64,000 nt of DNA from Nostoc sp. MG11 (GCF_014904695.1 NZ_JACXXN010000001.1:372001-436000); one strand, 5' to 3'. Counted from the first letter of the stretch, positions 1 to 10,508 are shown. Numbers and translations are program-made. The notes: generated by a model not told the origin, from the letters alone.

Positions 1-357
1 ATCTTGACGACTACAGCGGCTTTCTTAGGTTGGCTGAGTTGGGGTCAGTGGCTAGAATGGCGCAACCGCCAATGGTTGAATAAATTGCCAGCAATGGAAA
101 AACTTTATCAACAAATGCTCCAATGGACAGCCGAAAAAGGTTTGGGTAAACATCCAGCACAAACACCCCTTGAGTATGCCAAAGTATCACACCAGCATCA
201 TGCTCCGGTTATTGCTCAGGTAATAGATGAAATTTGTCAAGCCTATGTTGGCTGGCGCTATGGTGGTCATCCTCCTGACTTGAAGCGACTGCGACAAAGA
301 TGGGAAAGTTTGAAAAAGGACTTTAAATCAAGAAAACTCGTTAAAAACATAGAATAA
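1..357 (+). CDS. C-terminal part of a DUF4129 / transglutaminase-like membrane protein (partial)
   Basis: The reading frame is open from the first base and ends at a TAA at 355-357, so only the last ~118 residues are present. The start shows a short hydrophobic stretch (AAFLGWLSWGQWLEW) followed by a soluble helical tail with the features LPAMEKLYQQML and HPAQTPLEYA, then a basic end. This pattern is typical of the DUF4129 domain at the C-terminus of cyanobacterial TgpA-like transglutaminase membrane proteins, where the LTP/QTPLEYA motif is characteristic. The N-terminal membrane and transglutaminase core would lie upstream of the window. The family call is by motif only. Confidence 0.6.
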   Translation: MLTTTAAFLGWLSWGQWLEWRNRQWLNKLPAMEKLYQQMLQWTAEKGLGKHPAQTPLEYAKVSHQHHAPVIAQVIDEICQAYVGWRYGGHPPDLKRLRQRWESLKKDFKSRKLVKNIE

Positions 358-421
358 TTCATATTTGACAAAAGTTTTAGCTAAACCAATAATTAGCAAA
401 TGCTTATATAAATAATTACGC

Positions 422-1246
422 ATGAAAATATTGGTTACGGGCAACCAAGGAATGATCGGTTCGGTTGTTGAAAAAGTCTTGCGTGCCGACGGATATGAAG
501 TGATTGGCTTTGATATTATAAGTGGTCATAATATTCTGAATCCAAACGAAATCCGTTCCGCACTTCAAGGTTGTGACGCAATAGTTCATCTAGCAGCGCT
601 ACTTGGAAGCCCTGATGACACGCCAGATGAAATAATGGCAGTCAATCTTCTTGGTACTTGGCATATTTTAAGCGCGGCAGCAGAGGCAAAACTGAAACGT
701 ATCGTTTTCTTCAGCAGCGTTGATGCGTTGGGAATCTTCAAAGGTGAGCGAAAACCGGATTATCTTCCGTTGGACGATAATCACCCTTGTTATCCAGCCA
801 CTCCCTACGCTATTTCCAAGCGGCTTGGTGAAGAAATGTGCCGATATTTTACCGACAGCACAGGTATCTCAACTATTTGTCTGCGAGCGCCAGGTGTGTT
901 TGATGAAGAGACTTACGATTTTATTATTTCCAATCGGCGAGCCAATCCCGATTTTGAATGGAACCCATTTTGGGAATATGGCGCTTTTCTCGATGTGAGA
1001 GACGCAGCCCAAGCAGCGCGGTGCGCTTTACACTGCCCCAATCCCGGTCATTTGACCTTGCTGCTATGTGCGGATGACATTTCTTCAGCACATCGAACTA
1101 GTCAAGAAATGGCTCAATCCCTACTTCCTGACGTGGAGTGGCGCGGTGGTTCCGAATATAAACGTGAACCTTATAAAGCCCTGATTAACACCCAAGTTGC
1201 GAAAGAAGTCCTCCAGTGGGTTCCGGTTCATAGATGGCGACCGTAA
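422..1246 (+). CDS. NAD-dependent epimerase/dehydratase (extended SDR)
   Basis: A 274-residue protein starting at an ATG. The N-terminal Rossmann motif is GNQGMIGS (residues ~7-14; family form GxxGxxG), an acidic residue follows beta-2 (GFDI), and the conserved IVHLAAL segment is near residue 55. The catalytic set is visible as SSVDALG then YAISKRLGE (YxxxK near residue 129). This fits sugar-nucleotide epimerase/dehydratase proteins of the extended SDR superfamily; the substrate cannot be read from sequence. It stands alone between the DUF4129 gene and a convergent kinase gene, and no pathway partner is adjacent. Confidence 0.8.
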   Translation: MKILVTGNQGMIGSVVEKVLRADGYEVIGFDIISGHNILNPNEIRSALQGCDAIVHLAALLGSPDDTPDEIMAVNLLGTWHILSAAAEAKLKRIVFFSSVDALGIFKGERKPDYLPLDDNHPCYPATPYAISKRLGEEMCRYFTDSTGISTICLRAPGVFDEETYDFIISNRRANPDFEWNPFWEYGAFLDVRDAAQAARCALHCPNPGHLTLLLCADDISSAHRTSQEMAQSLLPDVEWRGGSEYKREPYKALINTQVAKEVLQWVPVHRWRP

Positions 1247-1339
1247 AGTATCCCACCAGAACAATTAGCGGGAAGAGAGTAGCAAAAATCCATAAGTTAT
1301 CTTGACTGGGTAAGCGAACCTAATACCAAAGCAGAACAG

Positions 1340-2344
1340 CTAACGGGACTTAAACAAAAATGGCTCGCCTTTCAGATATCTGCTACAGAGCTTTGCGGTG
1401 ACGTAGGGTATATCTTGTGATAGGTAATTATGTTCATTTGGCTGTAATGCGAGAAAGGCAAAATTGTCTATCGTTGCCCCAATAAAGAACGCCTCCAACA
1501 TATTTTGATACTCATTGGGCAGTTGGCACACGCTTTGATAGCCATTGACGAATGATGTACGGTTTCCAGGCATTAAATGTTTGAGTGTAGAGGCAATGTC
1601 ATAAAGATAATAACCGAAGCCACAACAGGAAAAGTCAATGGCTCGTGCTTCACCTGCGTGAAAGATGTAATTGTTTTCATTCAGGTCTGCGTGAATCAGA
1701 CCCCAACTCTGGCGTGTTTTTTCTAGTGCTGTCATCACCTGGGCAATTCGCTGCACCACAGTCTCAAGCACAGCAAAATCAGTAATAGATATGGTGCCAG
1801 TATCTACTAGCGATCGCAGTTCCATCAGTGATATATATAGTTGCTCACAATCGTATTTTGGTCGCGTGAAGCCTATAGGCAACTCCCAAAGGCTGGCGTG
1901 CTGGTGCAACCGAGCCATAAGTTCCCCGACTCGCCAAGCTTGCGTTGGTGTAGGTTCGGTGTCGAGGGGAGAACCATCAACCCAGTTTAATAATGTACAG
2001 TTGAGCGTTTCGCTGGTGTGATCAATCGCTACAGAGGTGACGAAAGTACCGTTGAGGTTTTGCACGGGGTACGGCACAACTAAATCGGTATCTTGATGCA
2101 ATGCGGTTAGCCACGCGAGTTCTGACTCAATCACGGCGTGTTGTTGCCAAATGCGATCGCGGAACTGGGCGATCGGGTGATGAATACGGAGAAGAAATGA
2201 CTTGCAATTTTCAGCATCCCGCGTATCAATCCGAAACGTTAAATTTTCGCTATGGCCCAAAAACACCAATCGTGCAGCACTGACGTTGTACTGAGCCAGC
2301 ACCGCTAGAGCGAGACTGTTCCAATCGATTTTGCTCTCCATCAA
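1340..2344 (-). CDS. APH/choline-kinase-like phosphotransferase
   Basis: A 334-residue protein with the protein-kinase-like fold of aminoglycoside phosphotransferases and homoserine kinase type II. The catalytic loop is GLIHADLNENNYIF (HxDxxxxN, near residue 220) and the metal-binding segment AIDFSCCGFGYYLYD follows about 15 residues later. The N-terminal half contains the nucleotide-lobe pattern LTFRIDT and LLRIHHP. Such proteins phosphorylate small hydroxylated compounds; the substrate here is unknown, and an antibiotic-resistance role is not implied. It is transcribed divergently from remA, with ~245 bases between start codons. Confidence 0.75.
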   Translation of the reverse strand: MMESKIDWNSLALAVLAQYNVSAARLVFLGHSENLTFRIDTRDAENCKSFLLRIHHPIAQFRDRIWQQHAVIESELAWLTALHQDTDLVVPYPVQNLNGTFVTSVAIDHTSETLNCTLLNWVDGSPLDTEPTPTQAWRVGELMARLHQHASLWELPIGFTRPKYDCEQLYISLMELRSLVDTGTISITDFAVLETVVQRIAQVMTALEKTRQSWGLIHADLNENNYIFHAGEARAIDFSCCGFGYYLYDIASTLKHLMPGNRTSFVNGYQSVCQLPNEYQNMLEAFFIGATIDNFAFLALQPNEHNYLSQDIPYVTAKLCSRYLKGEPFLFKSR

Positions 2345-2590
2345 ATTCCATACCAGATTGTGATTAAAAATAAATCTACATCAGCCGAATAGCTTGTATC
2401 AGTGGAATCTTGCCTATATCTTTGGGTAGATTTTAAGTTAATTTGGCTGATAAACTGCTAAAAAAAAGCAGACATTATTTAAAAACGAAGGCTGGCGTGA
2501 ATTTAAGCGTTTTAACTCCCATTTTTGGGGATAACATGGGAATAAGTTTCTTACAAGCTTCTCACACCGCGTTTGGTGTCAGTTATTTAT

Positions 2591-2857
2591 ATGGACATTC
2601 AGCTAATCAACATTGGTTTTGGCAATATCGTGTCTGCCAGGCGAGTAGTTGCGATCGTCAGTCCGGAGTCTGCCCCGATTAAGCGGATCATTACCGATGC
2701 CCGGGACAGAGGCCAACTGATTGACGCAACTTACGGTCGCCGGACTAGGGCTGTAATTATCACTGATTCTAGCCACGTAATTCTGTCAGCGATTCAGCCG
2801 GAAACGGTAGCGAATCGCTTCGTAATTTCCCGCGATCATCAGACTGTAGATAATTAA
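2591..2857 (+). CDS. remA: RemA/DUF370 family DNA-binding regulator
   Basis: An 88-residue protein beginning [12 protein letters not shown], the conserved RemA/DUF370 start, with [19 protein letters not shown] and the basic [16 protein letters not shown] segment. The ATG at 2591 is preferred over the TTG at 2573 because family members begin at this methionine. In Bacillus, RemA is an oligomeric DNA-binding activator of matrix genes and lies next to gmk. The same neighbour, gmk, follows here after ~175 bases, which supports the call. The role in cyanobacteria is not established. Highly basic surface residues fit DNA binding. Confidence 0.85.
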   Translation: MDIQLINIGFGNIVSARRVVAIVSPESAPIKRIITDARDRGQLIDATYGRRTRAVIITDSSHVILSAIQPETVANRFVISRDHQTVDN

Positions 2858-3032
2858 TTAAGAATGGTTTAGTAGCCTCACTCTATTTGCACCGTATCAG
2901 CAGTACCATGTGAATTAGACAAGTTTTCTGTCACCCGTGCTACAAATTCCTTAGTCAACAGTGGTCTTGGTAACGAACACAAGACTAGTAGCTAATGAAT
3001 AATATTTATTGATTAATTCACAGATTGAACGG

Positions 3033-3629
3033 ATGATGCAAGTTTTACCTATTGAGAGTGGTGCTACCAAAGAATACCCGCCCAGTGGCAGGCTAATTGT
3101 TTTGACTGGCCCTAGTGGGGTTGGAAAAGGCACTTTAATGCGATCGCTCCTACAGCGTCATCCAGAGCTATATTATTCTATATCCGTGACGACTCGTTCT
3201 CCCCGTCCAGGGGAAATTGATGGCAAAAATTATCACTTTATCAGCCGCAGTAAGTTTGAGCAATTGATTGCTCAAAGCGAATTACTAGAATGGGCGGAAT
3301 TTGCTGGAAACTATTACGGCACTCCCCGTGAAGCTGTGCTTAACCAAATTCGCTCTGGCAAGTTGGTAGTGCTGGAAATTGAGTTAGAAGGAGCAAGACA
3401 AATTCGTGCTTCTTTCCCCAGTGCCCTCAGCATTTTTATTTTGCCACCTTCCTTTAATGAATTGGAAAAACGGATACGTGGTCGCGCACAGGATTCGGAA
3501 GAAGCGATCGCCCGGCGTCTGCGCTGTGCTCAAGAAGAAATTAAAGCCGCAGATGAATTTGATATTCAAATCGTTAATGACGATTTTGAAACTGCTCTAA
3601 AAGACATTGAAGCGGCTTTGTTTGGATAA
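3033..3629 (+). CDS. gmk: Guanylate kinase
   Basis: Converts GMP plus ATP to GDP plus ADP in the cytoplasm. The P-loop GPSGVGKGT lies near residue 28, followed by the GMP-binding pattern [11 protein letters not shown] and GKNYHFIS, then GNYYGTP and a LEIELEGA segment. The lid and C-terminal helix ([22 protein letters not shown]) are typical. The chosen ATG at 3033 gives 198 residues; a second ATG follows immediately at 3036, and a TTG at 3009 would add eight residues with no family support. Short N-terminal extensions are common in cyanobacterial enzymes. It is downstream of remA, as in many bacteria. Confidence 0.93.
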   Translation: MMQVLPIESGATKEYPPSGRLIVLTGPSGVGKGTLMRSLLQRHPELYYSISVTTRSPRPGEIDGKNYHFISRSKFEQLIAQSELLEWAEFAGNYYGTPREAVLNQIRSGKLVVLEIELEGARQIRASFPSALSIFILPPSFNELEKRIRGRAQDSEEAIARRLRCAQEEIKAADEFDIQIVNDDFETALKDIEAALFG

Positions 3630-3672
3630 TTTTGCGCCCTTAACAACACGCTCATTTTTAGTAATAATTAAA

Positions 3673-3704
3673 AAAGGACACAAAGGAAAAACTTTGTGTC
3701 CTTT
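3673..3704. terminator. Bidirectional hairpin terminator between gmk and psaL
   Basis: A perfect 13-bp stem (AAAGGACACAAAG / CTTTGTGTCCTTT) with a six-base loop sits in the convergent gmk-psaL gap. Reading the minus strand, the hairpin is followed by a run of T (TTTTTAATTATT), a good terminator for psaL. On the plus strand it runs into TTTGTCATTTG, weaker but usable for gmk. Confidence 0.7.
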
Positions 3705-3722
3705 GTCATTTGTCATTTGTTA
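3702..3722. repeat. Heptanucleotide STRR (TTTGTCA, three units)
   Basis: TTTGTCA, TTTGTCA and TTTGTTA occur in direct tandem. This is the short tandemly repeated repetitive sequence type known from heterocystous cyanobacteria. It abuts the terminator hairpin and is followed by related ACTAACTACTAACT text. Confidence 0.6.
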
Positions 3723-3777
3723 GTCGATATTTATTCACTACTAACTACTAACTGCTGACTAATGATTAATGACTAAA

Positions 3778-4299
3778 TTAACCCGCTAAACCTTGAATTA
3801 GTCCTAAGTTACTAGTCAAAAAGTAAGCAACAACTGCACCACCGATACCACCAATTAAGAAAGAACTGGTAAAGTTATTCCAGCTTTCCTTGGAGTTAAA
3901 AGCATCGGCTGGAGGGTTTGGTACGGTAACACTGGCGAGTGCTTTAGGAGGATTGCTACTCGCATACAACGATAGACAGGCAGTGAGAAGAACTACCAAA
4001 CCTATGCTTGCCAGTAATCCCGCTAAATTAGCATTAGCTGTATCACGCAGGGGGCCCAATTTAGCAAAAGGGCCAAATAGCAAGTAACCATGAGCCATAC
4101 CAACTTCTAGCCCTCTTCTGGAAGGAGTAATACCTGGGCGGTAAGCGGGCAAGTTATTAATGAACCACTTGCTTAAGGGAGAAGCATTAATTGGGGTTTC
4201 TAGATTGCCCTGCTGCGGATCACGTCCTGCGGGAAAAACAACCTCACGATTTCTCGGATCGCTGGGGAGATTTTTTGATGCATCTACTGCTTGCGCCAT
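3778..4299 (-). CDS. psaL: Photosystem I reaction centre subunit XI
   Basis: A 173-residue PsaL, the subunit at the centre of the photosystem I trimer or tetramer. The N-terminal stromal segment contains RDPQQGNLETPINASPLSKWFINNLPAYRPG... style residues typical of PsaL, followed by RRGLEVGMAHGYLL (chlorophyll-ligand histidine) and two membrane segments: LAGLLASIGLVVLLTACLSLYA (~residues 93-114) and FLIGGIGGAVVAYFLTSNL (~147-165). It is on the same strand as psaJ and psaF, ~275 bases downstream of psaJ, so it probably has its own promoter. Separation of psaL from psaI is common in Nostocales. Confidence 0.97.
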   Translation of the reverse strand: MAQAVDASKNLPSDPRNREVVFPAGRDPQQGNLETPINASPLSKWFINNLPAYRPGITPSRRGLEVGMAHGYLLFGPFAKLGPLRDTANANLAGLLASIGLVVLLTACLSLYASSNPPKALASVTVPNPPADAFNSKESWNNFTSSFLIGGIGGAVVAYFLTSNLGLIQGLAG

Positions 4300-4573
4300 A
4301 TTTTTTATGTTCGCCTCTAAATTAGAATGGTGGCATTTTTATATTAATAATAATTGTAGCTAAAGATGTTTTTTAACTCATAAGTTTAGAAAAATTAATT
4401 TAGCTGTTTTCAAAAGTCTGAAACTCGCAAGCTGTAAACAGCATTACGAGTTTCATTAAACTGTTTTCACTGCTTATTTGAGTGATAATTTCACCTAAAT
4501 AAGACAATTTACCCAACTAAACAATTTTAGGTACAAGACAACACATTCAACTTTTTTTCATCCCACTTTTCAC

Positions 4574-4723
4574 TTATGGCAGCGGGTGAAAAAGTAGGTC
4601 AGGAAAAAAGCGGTTGAATTCAATCAAGATACCTGCTGTGATTGTCAGCCATATAGTAGCTGCCACTGGCGCTGTGGAAATAAATTTAATCAAATAGGAT
4701 GATTGATCGCCTTTGTCCGCCAT
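4574..4723 (-). CDS. psaJ: Photosystem I subunit IX
   Basis: A short gene of 49 residues, read directly from the minus strand between psaL and psaF. It begins [11 protein letters not shown] and has one membrane helix with [17 protein letters not shown], then [16 protein letters not shown]. The [11 protein letters not shown] pattern is the PsaJ signature. Its start lies 39 bases after the psaF stop, so psaF and psaJ form an operon, as in other cyanobacteria. PsaJ is a single-span subunit that stabilises PsaF at the photosystem I periphery. Confidence 0.95.
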   Translation of the reverse strand: MADKGDQSSYLIKFISTAPVAATIWLTITAGILIEFNRFFPDLLFHPLP

Positions 4724-4762
4724 GAATTTAGTCTCCAAAACAAGTGAATTAGTTAAGCTGAA

Positions 4763-5257
4763 TTAACGGGGAGAAATAGGGATTTCTGTATCCTTGGCTG
4801 TTAGTTTCCCAGAGAGCAATTCTTGGATAGCTGCTGCTGGCCAAGCGAAGCCTGTAGCCATGATTGGTAGTGCTAAGCCAAGATCGATTTGGATCTCTTT
4901 TTGTTCGGTATCTGATTCTTTTTTGACTGCTTGCAGATAGGCACGTCCTACCCAACCAATCCAACCAGCAATATAGAGAAAGAGAATGCTGGGAATTAGA
5001 AAATCTCCAGCACGATCAAGACGACCATCAACAATCAAATGGGGATAACCTTCAGGGCCACATAGAGCCTGAGAATAACGCTCAAACCGCTTTCTCCCAG
5101 ATTCAGGGTCAGCGGTGGTATTACGGGCATTTGCTGCTAGCTGTTGAAATGCGGGAGAGTCTTTACAAGGTACAAGGTCAGCCCCCAGAGCTTTTGCTGG
5201 AGGGGCAAAATTGAACCAAAGACAAATCGCTAAAATCAAAGCAAACAATCGTCGCAT
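4763..5257 (-). CDS. psaF: Photosystem I subunit III (plastocyanin/cytochrome c6 side)
   Basis: A 164-residue PsaF with a cleavable signal peptide ([20 protein letters not shown], cleavage probably after AKA near residue 23). Mature features are the cysteine pair in LVPCKDS and [16 protein letters not shown], the helix [23 protein letters not shown] (~109-131), and the second hydrophobic stretch [18 protein letters not shown]. PsaF lies on the lumenal donor side of photosystem I. Cyanobacterial PsaF lacks the long lysine-rich donor-docking helix of plants, and this sequence agrees. It is first in a psaF-psaJ operon. Confidence 0.97.
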   Translation of the reverse strand: MRRLFALILAICLWFNFAPPAKALGADLVPCKDSPAFQQLAANARNTTADPESGRKRFERYSQALCGPEGYPHLIVDGRLDRAGDFLIPSILFLYIAGWIGWVGRAYLQAVKKESDTEQKEIQIDLGLALPIMATGFAWPAAAIQELLSGKLTAKDTEIPISPR

Positions 5258-5542
5258 GGAGTTGTTTCCTTTTATTACAAAACAAAAAGTTTTTTGTACA
5301 AAACGAAGCGGCTTGTACAGTCTTTATTTGCATAACTAGCATGTCATCATACTCTTGGGTGGGAACCGAGTAAAGTTTAAGTAAATAAAAGTTAAAGCTT
5401 CTCAAACAATTCCTTGTCGAGTTCCGAATGCTGAAGCGCGGTAGCAGGGCGTTTAGCTCGTGCTGAGTAGGGAATTGTTGTAGGTTAGTAGAGAAGCAAC
5501 ATTTTGTCTCTACCACTCAGGACTCATAACTCAGCAATCTTA

Positions 5543-6589
5543 ATGGCAACCGTTTTAGCAATAGAAACTAGTTGTGATGAAACTGCCGTCGCAATTGTTA
5601 ACAATCGTCAAGTTTGCAGTAGTATCGTAGCCTCACAAATCCCAGTCCATCAGCCGTATGGTGGGGTAGTGCCGGAAGTAGCTTCTCGCGAGCACTTGGC
5701 AACGATAAATGAGGCGATCGCTCAAGCTTTCGAGCAAGCAGAACTAGACTGGGAGAAAATTGACGGGATTGCCGCTACTTGTGCCCCTGGACTCGTAGGA
5801 GCGCTTCTGGTGGGATTAACTGCTGCCAAAACCCTGGCGATGGTACACAACAAACCATTTTTGGGCGTCCATCACCTTGAAGGTCATATTTACGCAACTT
5901 ACTTGAGCGAGCCAAGTTTAAATCCCCCTTTCTTGAGTTTATTAGTTTCTGGGGGACATACAAGCTTGATTTATGTCAGAGATTGTGGTAACTACGAAAC
6001 ACTGGGCGAAACCCGTGATGATGCTGCGGGTGAAGCCTTTGATAAAGTGGCGCGATTGTTAAAGCTGGGTTATCCCGGTGGGCCGGTCATTGACAAGTTG
6101 GCACAAGCAGGGAATCCTCAAGCCTTTACCTTACCAGAAGGAAAAGTTTCCTTACCTGGCGGGGGGTATCATCGTTACGATGCGAGTTTTAGTGGGTTAA
6201 AGACGGCGGTACTGCGTTTAGTGCAGCAGTTAGAGAAAGATAGTGAGCAAGTGCCAGTGGCAGACGTAGCAGCTAGCTTTCAGGAAACTGTAGCGCGATC
6301 GCTAACCAAAAGAGCGATCGCTTGTGCTCTTGATTATGGTCTAGACACAATTTCTGTTGGTGGCGGTGTAGCGGCTAACAGCGGTCTGAGAAAGAACCTA
6401 CAAGCCGCATCTGCTGAACATAACCTGCGTGTGCTATTCCCTCCCCTCAAATTCTGTACTGATAATGCTGCCATGATTGGCTGTGCGGCTGCTGACCATA
6501 TATCTCATGGTCATAAATCGCCTCTCACCCTAGGTGTTGAGTCTAGGTTAGCGCTTACTCAAGTAATGAAATTATATCAAATTATTTAA
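5543..6589 (+). CDS. tsaD: tRNA N6-adenosine threonylcarbamoyltransferase
   Basis: A 348-residue Kae1/TsaD that transfers the threonylcarbamoyl group to A37 of ANN-decoding tRNAs. It begins [19 protein letters not shown], the universal TsaD start, so the ATG at 5543 is chosen over an upstream in-frame codon at 5504. The metal-binding HxxxH is HHLEGHIYA (~residue 111), followed by [10 protein letters not shown], the GEAFDKVAR segment and [11 protein letters not shown] near residue 270. It is divergent from psaF across a ~285-base gap. A tsaC gene lies ~6 kb downstream, so two enzymes of the t6A pathway are in this window. Confidence 0.96.
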   Translation: MATVLAIETSCDETAVAIVNNRQVCSSIVASQIPVHQPYGGVVPEVASREHLATINEAIAQAFEQAELDWEKIDGIAATCAPGLVGALLVGLTAAKTLAMVHNKPFLGVHHLEGHIYATYLSEPSLNPPFLSLLVSGGHTSLIYVRDCGNYETLGETRDDAAGEAFDKVARLLKLGYPGGPVIDKLAQAGNPQAFTLPEGKVSLPGGGYHRYDASFSGLKTAVLRLVQQLEKDSEQVPVADVAASFQETVARSLTKRAIACALDYGLDTISVGGGVAANSGLRKNLQAASAEHNLRVLFPPLKFCTDNAAMIGCAAADHISHGHKSPLTLGVESRLALTQVMKLYQII

Positions 6590-6627
6590 TAGTCATTTGT
6601 CATTTGTTCAAAGCTCTTGACTCTTGA

Positions 6628-7542
6628 CTAATGACTCTTGACTATTGCTTGGATGTGCTCTACAACTGCATCCGGCTGTTCTAACATAGCCAGGTGTCCG
6701 CACTCAGGAATTTCGATGACATTATCACCACAGTATTGGAACAGTCGATGAAAGCTAGCTAGATGGCGCACATACTTGGGTTCCATAACTTTGTCTTCAG
6801 CACCAGCCAAAAAATAAACTGGTTGCTTAAGTTGCGATACTAGTTGGGGTAAGCGGTTAATTTCTTCTTCAGTTGTGGAGTCTAGCAGTGTTCCTAGAGC
6901 AGCTTCCGGGTCAGCCACAACGAAATCAATCACCCTCTGACGCGCCCAATAGCGCTCTAAGGGACGTGCCACACTCGCTCTGGTAAATAGTAAATCAATC
7001 AAAGGCATCTGGGATAACCAGCGCGGGCGCACTTGCAAAAATTTCTGACCTGCCGAGCGAAATTGCTCAAAAGCTTCTTTAAGATAAATACCACCACCTG
7101 CATTAATACAGATAACTCCCTTAACACACTCAGGCATTTGAGCAGCTCCCCAAAGGGCGATCGTGCCTCCTAAAGAGTGACCAATTAGCCAAGCACTGGT
7201 AATATTCATCTGTTGCAAGAGGACTGTTAAATCCTGAGCATAGGCAGCAGGAGTATAAAGAGAATCGAAAGTTGAGCCAACCACACTACTGGAAATAGAG
7301 TTTAGGCTCACAGAAGTTGGTATTTGACTAAAATCGGTTTTTGCGTGAGATTGGGACTCACCAAAACCCCGCAAATCATAAGATAGGCACTGCAAATCGG
7401 CTGATAAACGAGAAATCACAGGTTGCCAGTATCCACGGCTATTGAGCCAACCGTGGATAAACACTAAAGTATGGAAGCAGGAAGACGTGGGAGCTGTAAG
7501 CTCGTATGCGTGTGGAACGCCCAAGATTTCGATGTTTGCCAT
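6628..7542 (-). CDS. Alpha/beta hydrolase
   Basis: A 304-residue alpha/beta-hydrolase-fold protein. The oxyanion-hole motif is LVFIHGWLNSRGYW (~27-40), the strand LSYDLRGFGES follows, and the nucleophile elbow is AWLIGHSLGGTIAL with Ser in GHSLGG (~122). The acid is probably in YFLAGAEDKVM and the catalytic His in IPECGHLAMLEQP near residue 281. The triad is therefore complete. The substrate is unknown. It converges on tsaD with only ~38 bases between the stop codons, a spacer made of GACTCTT/GACTAAT-type heptamers. Confidence 0.8.
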   Translation of the reverse strand: MANIEILGVPHAYELTAPTSSCFHTLVFIHGWLNSRGYWQPVISRLSADLQCLSYDLRGFGESQSHAKTDFSQIPTSVSLNSISSSVVGSTFDSLYTPAAYAQDLTVLLQQMNITSAWLIGHSLGGTIALWGAAQMPECVKGVICINAGGGIYLKEAFEQFRSAGQKFLQVRPRWLSQMPLIDLLFTRASVARPLERYWARQRVIDFVVADPEAALGTLLDSTTEEEINRLPQLVSQLKQPVYFLAGAEDKVMEPKYVRHLASFHRLFQYCGDNVIEIPECGHLAMLEQPDAVVEHIQAIVKSH

Positions 7543-7835
7543 ACTTTTATCGTACCCTTAAGGGCGAGTGCGACTAAATATGGAATTAGAGAAGCAAATT
7601 AAAAATTTGGAATTTTAATTGCATGTTTATTAGACCTGCCTTGAAAATAGAGGCTAAAACAACGCAGAATCGTGACAACATCATTTTCATTGTTCCTTGT
7701 GAGCGTCGCTCATGGGGGCTCTTGCAAAAGTCCGAAAATTATGAGTGTCATTCTGACCAGAACGTAGTAGAGGGAAGAATCTCCGAGATGTTTCGCTCTG
7801 TTCAACATGACAATTTAAGCATTTATGCAAGATGT

Positions 7836-8555
7836 TTATTGACCTAGCAACCTCTGTCGCACCCCTTCAGCAATTTTGTGACCCAGATATTCAGGAATTA
7901 GGCTTTCATTTGGCCCCAACAAGTAGAGAATTAGACGTGTACGTCCGCGCCAAACCAACAAATTGGCATTGACTACCAGCAGGTCTTCCTGCCAGATGGC
8001 GTACATTACTTTATAGAATAATCCTGGTTGATTATCGGCTTCAATAACTAAAGCAGGAAGATGAAAGACTGGATCGACGTAAAACTCTGTTTGTACCTGC
8101 TCTAAGCCAGTGTCAAGGTTGAATTCAACCGCTAGCATCTCTTCTACCTCAAACCGCCCTCCTAGAGCCTCGCGAATGGCGCGGCAGACATTTTCTGCGG
8201 TTTTATCGGTCAGCGCTTTGCTGCCACGAGATACCAGCAGCTTGATAAAAACTAACATTGGTGGTCGGATCTGACCGTATAGACTTAAGCCGTGGATAGT
8301 CAACCCATAAGCTGCCAGCACACCAAAAATATCGCTGAGGAGAAAAGACTGGTTACGGTAGGCAAAATGCAGGGCACTCTTGCTACCTTCCGGTTTCAGT
8401 TCTATAACAGCGCGTCTAGTTTTATAGAGACGGTAGGCTAGCCGCAAATTTTGTAGTTGAATCTCACTGCTGACAAATTGCTCATAAAACTGGGGAAACG
8501 CTCGGTTAAAGCGCTTTAGGAGTTCCAGTGTCGAGGATTTTAAACCAGAAGCCAT
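7836..8555 (-). CDS. ACT-domain-containing protein, function unknown
   Basis: A 239-residue soluble protein. The central part (LHFAYRNQSFLLSDIFGVLAAYGLTIHGLSLYGQIRPP) and the C-terminal part (LVIEADNQPGLFYKVMYAIWQEDLLVVNANLLVWRGR) both read as ACT-like regulatory repeats: beta-strand, D-x-P-G-L-hx-K/x-hhx-AL. Similar proteins are widespread in cyanobacteria and resemble the ACT part of GlnD. No catalytic domain is present. A role in sensing an amino acid or nitrogen signal is inference. The stop is followed by a dispersed repeat-like spacer. Confidence 0.6.
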   Translation of the reverse strand: MASGLKSSTLELLKRFNRAFPQFYEQFVSSEIQLQNLRLAYRLYKTRRAVIELKPEGSKSALHFAYRNQSFLLSDIFGVLAAYGLTIHGLSLYGQIRPPMLVFIKLLVSRGSKALTDKTAENVCRAIREALGGRFEVEEMLAVEFNLDTGLEQVQTEFYVDPVFHLPALVIEADNQPGLFYKVMYAIWQEDLLVVNANLLVWRGRTRLILYLLGPNESLIPEYLGHKIAEGVRQRLLGQ

Positions 8556-9512
<957 letters not shown>

Positions 9513-9756
9513 TGCCCGGACTAAATGAAACAGCTTGCGCTAAGAAAATCAGCTATGATAGAAAAAATCTATATTTAGTGTGGCTCGGAGAAGCTCAATC
9601 AACACATAAGTAGGTATTATGTCTTGTAGAGCTTAAATCAGCTTAAGATTTTTATTAATGTAAAGATAAAATTAACTATCGTCTTTACAAAGAATAAAAA
9701 GTGTAAGCAATAAGCCGCTTCATCTGATATAATTACGGTGAAGCTTGATTTTTTTG

Positions 9757-9785
9757 GTGACAAGCCAAAACTAAATCATTATAAT
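9757..9785 (+). promoter_or_regulatory. Sigma-70-type promoter of tRNA-Pro
   Basis: A -35 box GTGACA (9757-9762) and a perfect -10 box TATAAT (9780-9785) are separated by exactly 17 bases. Transcription would begin near 9792, about nine bases before the mature tRNA. This is the closest match to consensus noticed in the window. Confidence 0.75.
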
Positions 9786-9800
9786 GTAGATTGATATAGA

Positions 9801-9874
9801 CGGGATGTAGCGCAGCTTGGTAGCGCGCCTGCTTTGGGAGCAGGATGCCGCAGGTTCAAATCCTGTCATCCCGA
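9801..9874 (+). tRNA. trnP-UGG: tRNA-Pro (anticodon UGG)
   Basis: A 74-base cloverleaf. The acceptor stem pairs CGGGATG with CATCCCG and the discriminator is A. The D arm contains GCGCAGCTTGGTAGCGC, and the anticodon stem CCTGC/GCAGG encloses loop TTTGGGA with TGG at 9835-9837. The T arm is CAGGTTCAAATCCTG. The 3' CCA is not encoded. A short duplication of the 3' end follows immediately. Confidence 0.97.
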
Positions 9875-9896
9875 TTTTACTGTCATCCCGATTTTA
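9864..9896. repeat. Tandem duplication of the tRNA-Pro 3' end
   Basis: TGTCATCCCGATTTTA occurs at 9864-9879 and again at 9881-9896, one base apart. The first copy includes the last bases of the tRNA T arm and acceptor stem. It may be a slippage duplication or a scar of an element that used the tRNA tail as attachment site. Confidence 0.8.
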
Positions 9897-10508
9897 TATG
9901 ATATTCAGTTAATAAACCCTAGATACATTAGTAAATCTGGGGTTTATTAATATATAGAATAAAAAAATCAAAATTTACTCTGTTTTAATTAAAGATTGAC
10001 TAGAGGTTTTATTGCTAAAATGTGCATTTAAATTGCTTAGTTTCCCGGAAAAGACAAATTTTGCTTTGCTACTATTATGCCGAATCTTAAAGACTAACAG
10101 GTACGTTAGATGGCTAAGGAGTAAATTACTTCTAAAATCGCGTTTTGTATAAATTCGAGCACATATTAAACTAACGGCAGGTGGAACGATAAATTAAGAA
10201 ATGGCGTCACATGTATTAGAGAAAGGCAATAAAATGGCATTCATCACATTCAGGATTACAGAAATTTTTCACTGCTTGAGAAGACATATAATAGGCATCC
10301 ATAGCATTTTGCAGTGAATAGCAAGGTGAAAAAAAAGGAAAACACAACTTTAGTACAGTCAATTTTTTGACTATTGGCAGTTAACAGTCAACAACTATCA
10401 TGAGTTTTTTACAACTCAAGTGGATTGCTATATAACTAAAACAAGTTAGTGTTGTGCAAATCCAACCATTTATCTAACGTAATTGAACTATTGATACGAG
10501 GAGTAGTT
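9897..10508. other. AT-rich intergenic region upstream of the Tic22-like gene
   Basis: About 610 bases without a supportable gene. A 38-codon frame (10201-10317) lacks a good ribosome binding site and family features. The last ~60 bases carry the leader of the Tic22-like gene, with GAGGAG at 10498-10503 just before its ATG. I see no clear hairpin terminator or repeat beyond the tRNA-tail duplication. Confidence 0.45.

Noticed and set aside
7623-7847. A 74-codon plus-strand frame between two minus-strand genes
   Set aside because: Its text (CATTCTGACCAGAACGTAGTAGAGGGAAGAATCTC) is a dispersed intergenic repeat type; no ribosome binding site or family features.
10201-10317. A 38-codon frame in the gap before the Tic22-like gene
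   Set aside because: No good ribosome binding site and no recognisable features.
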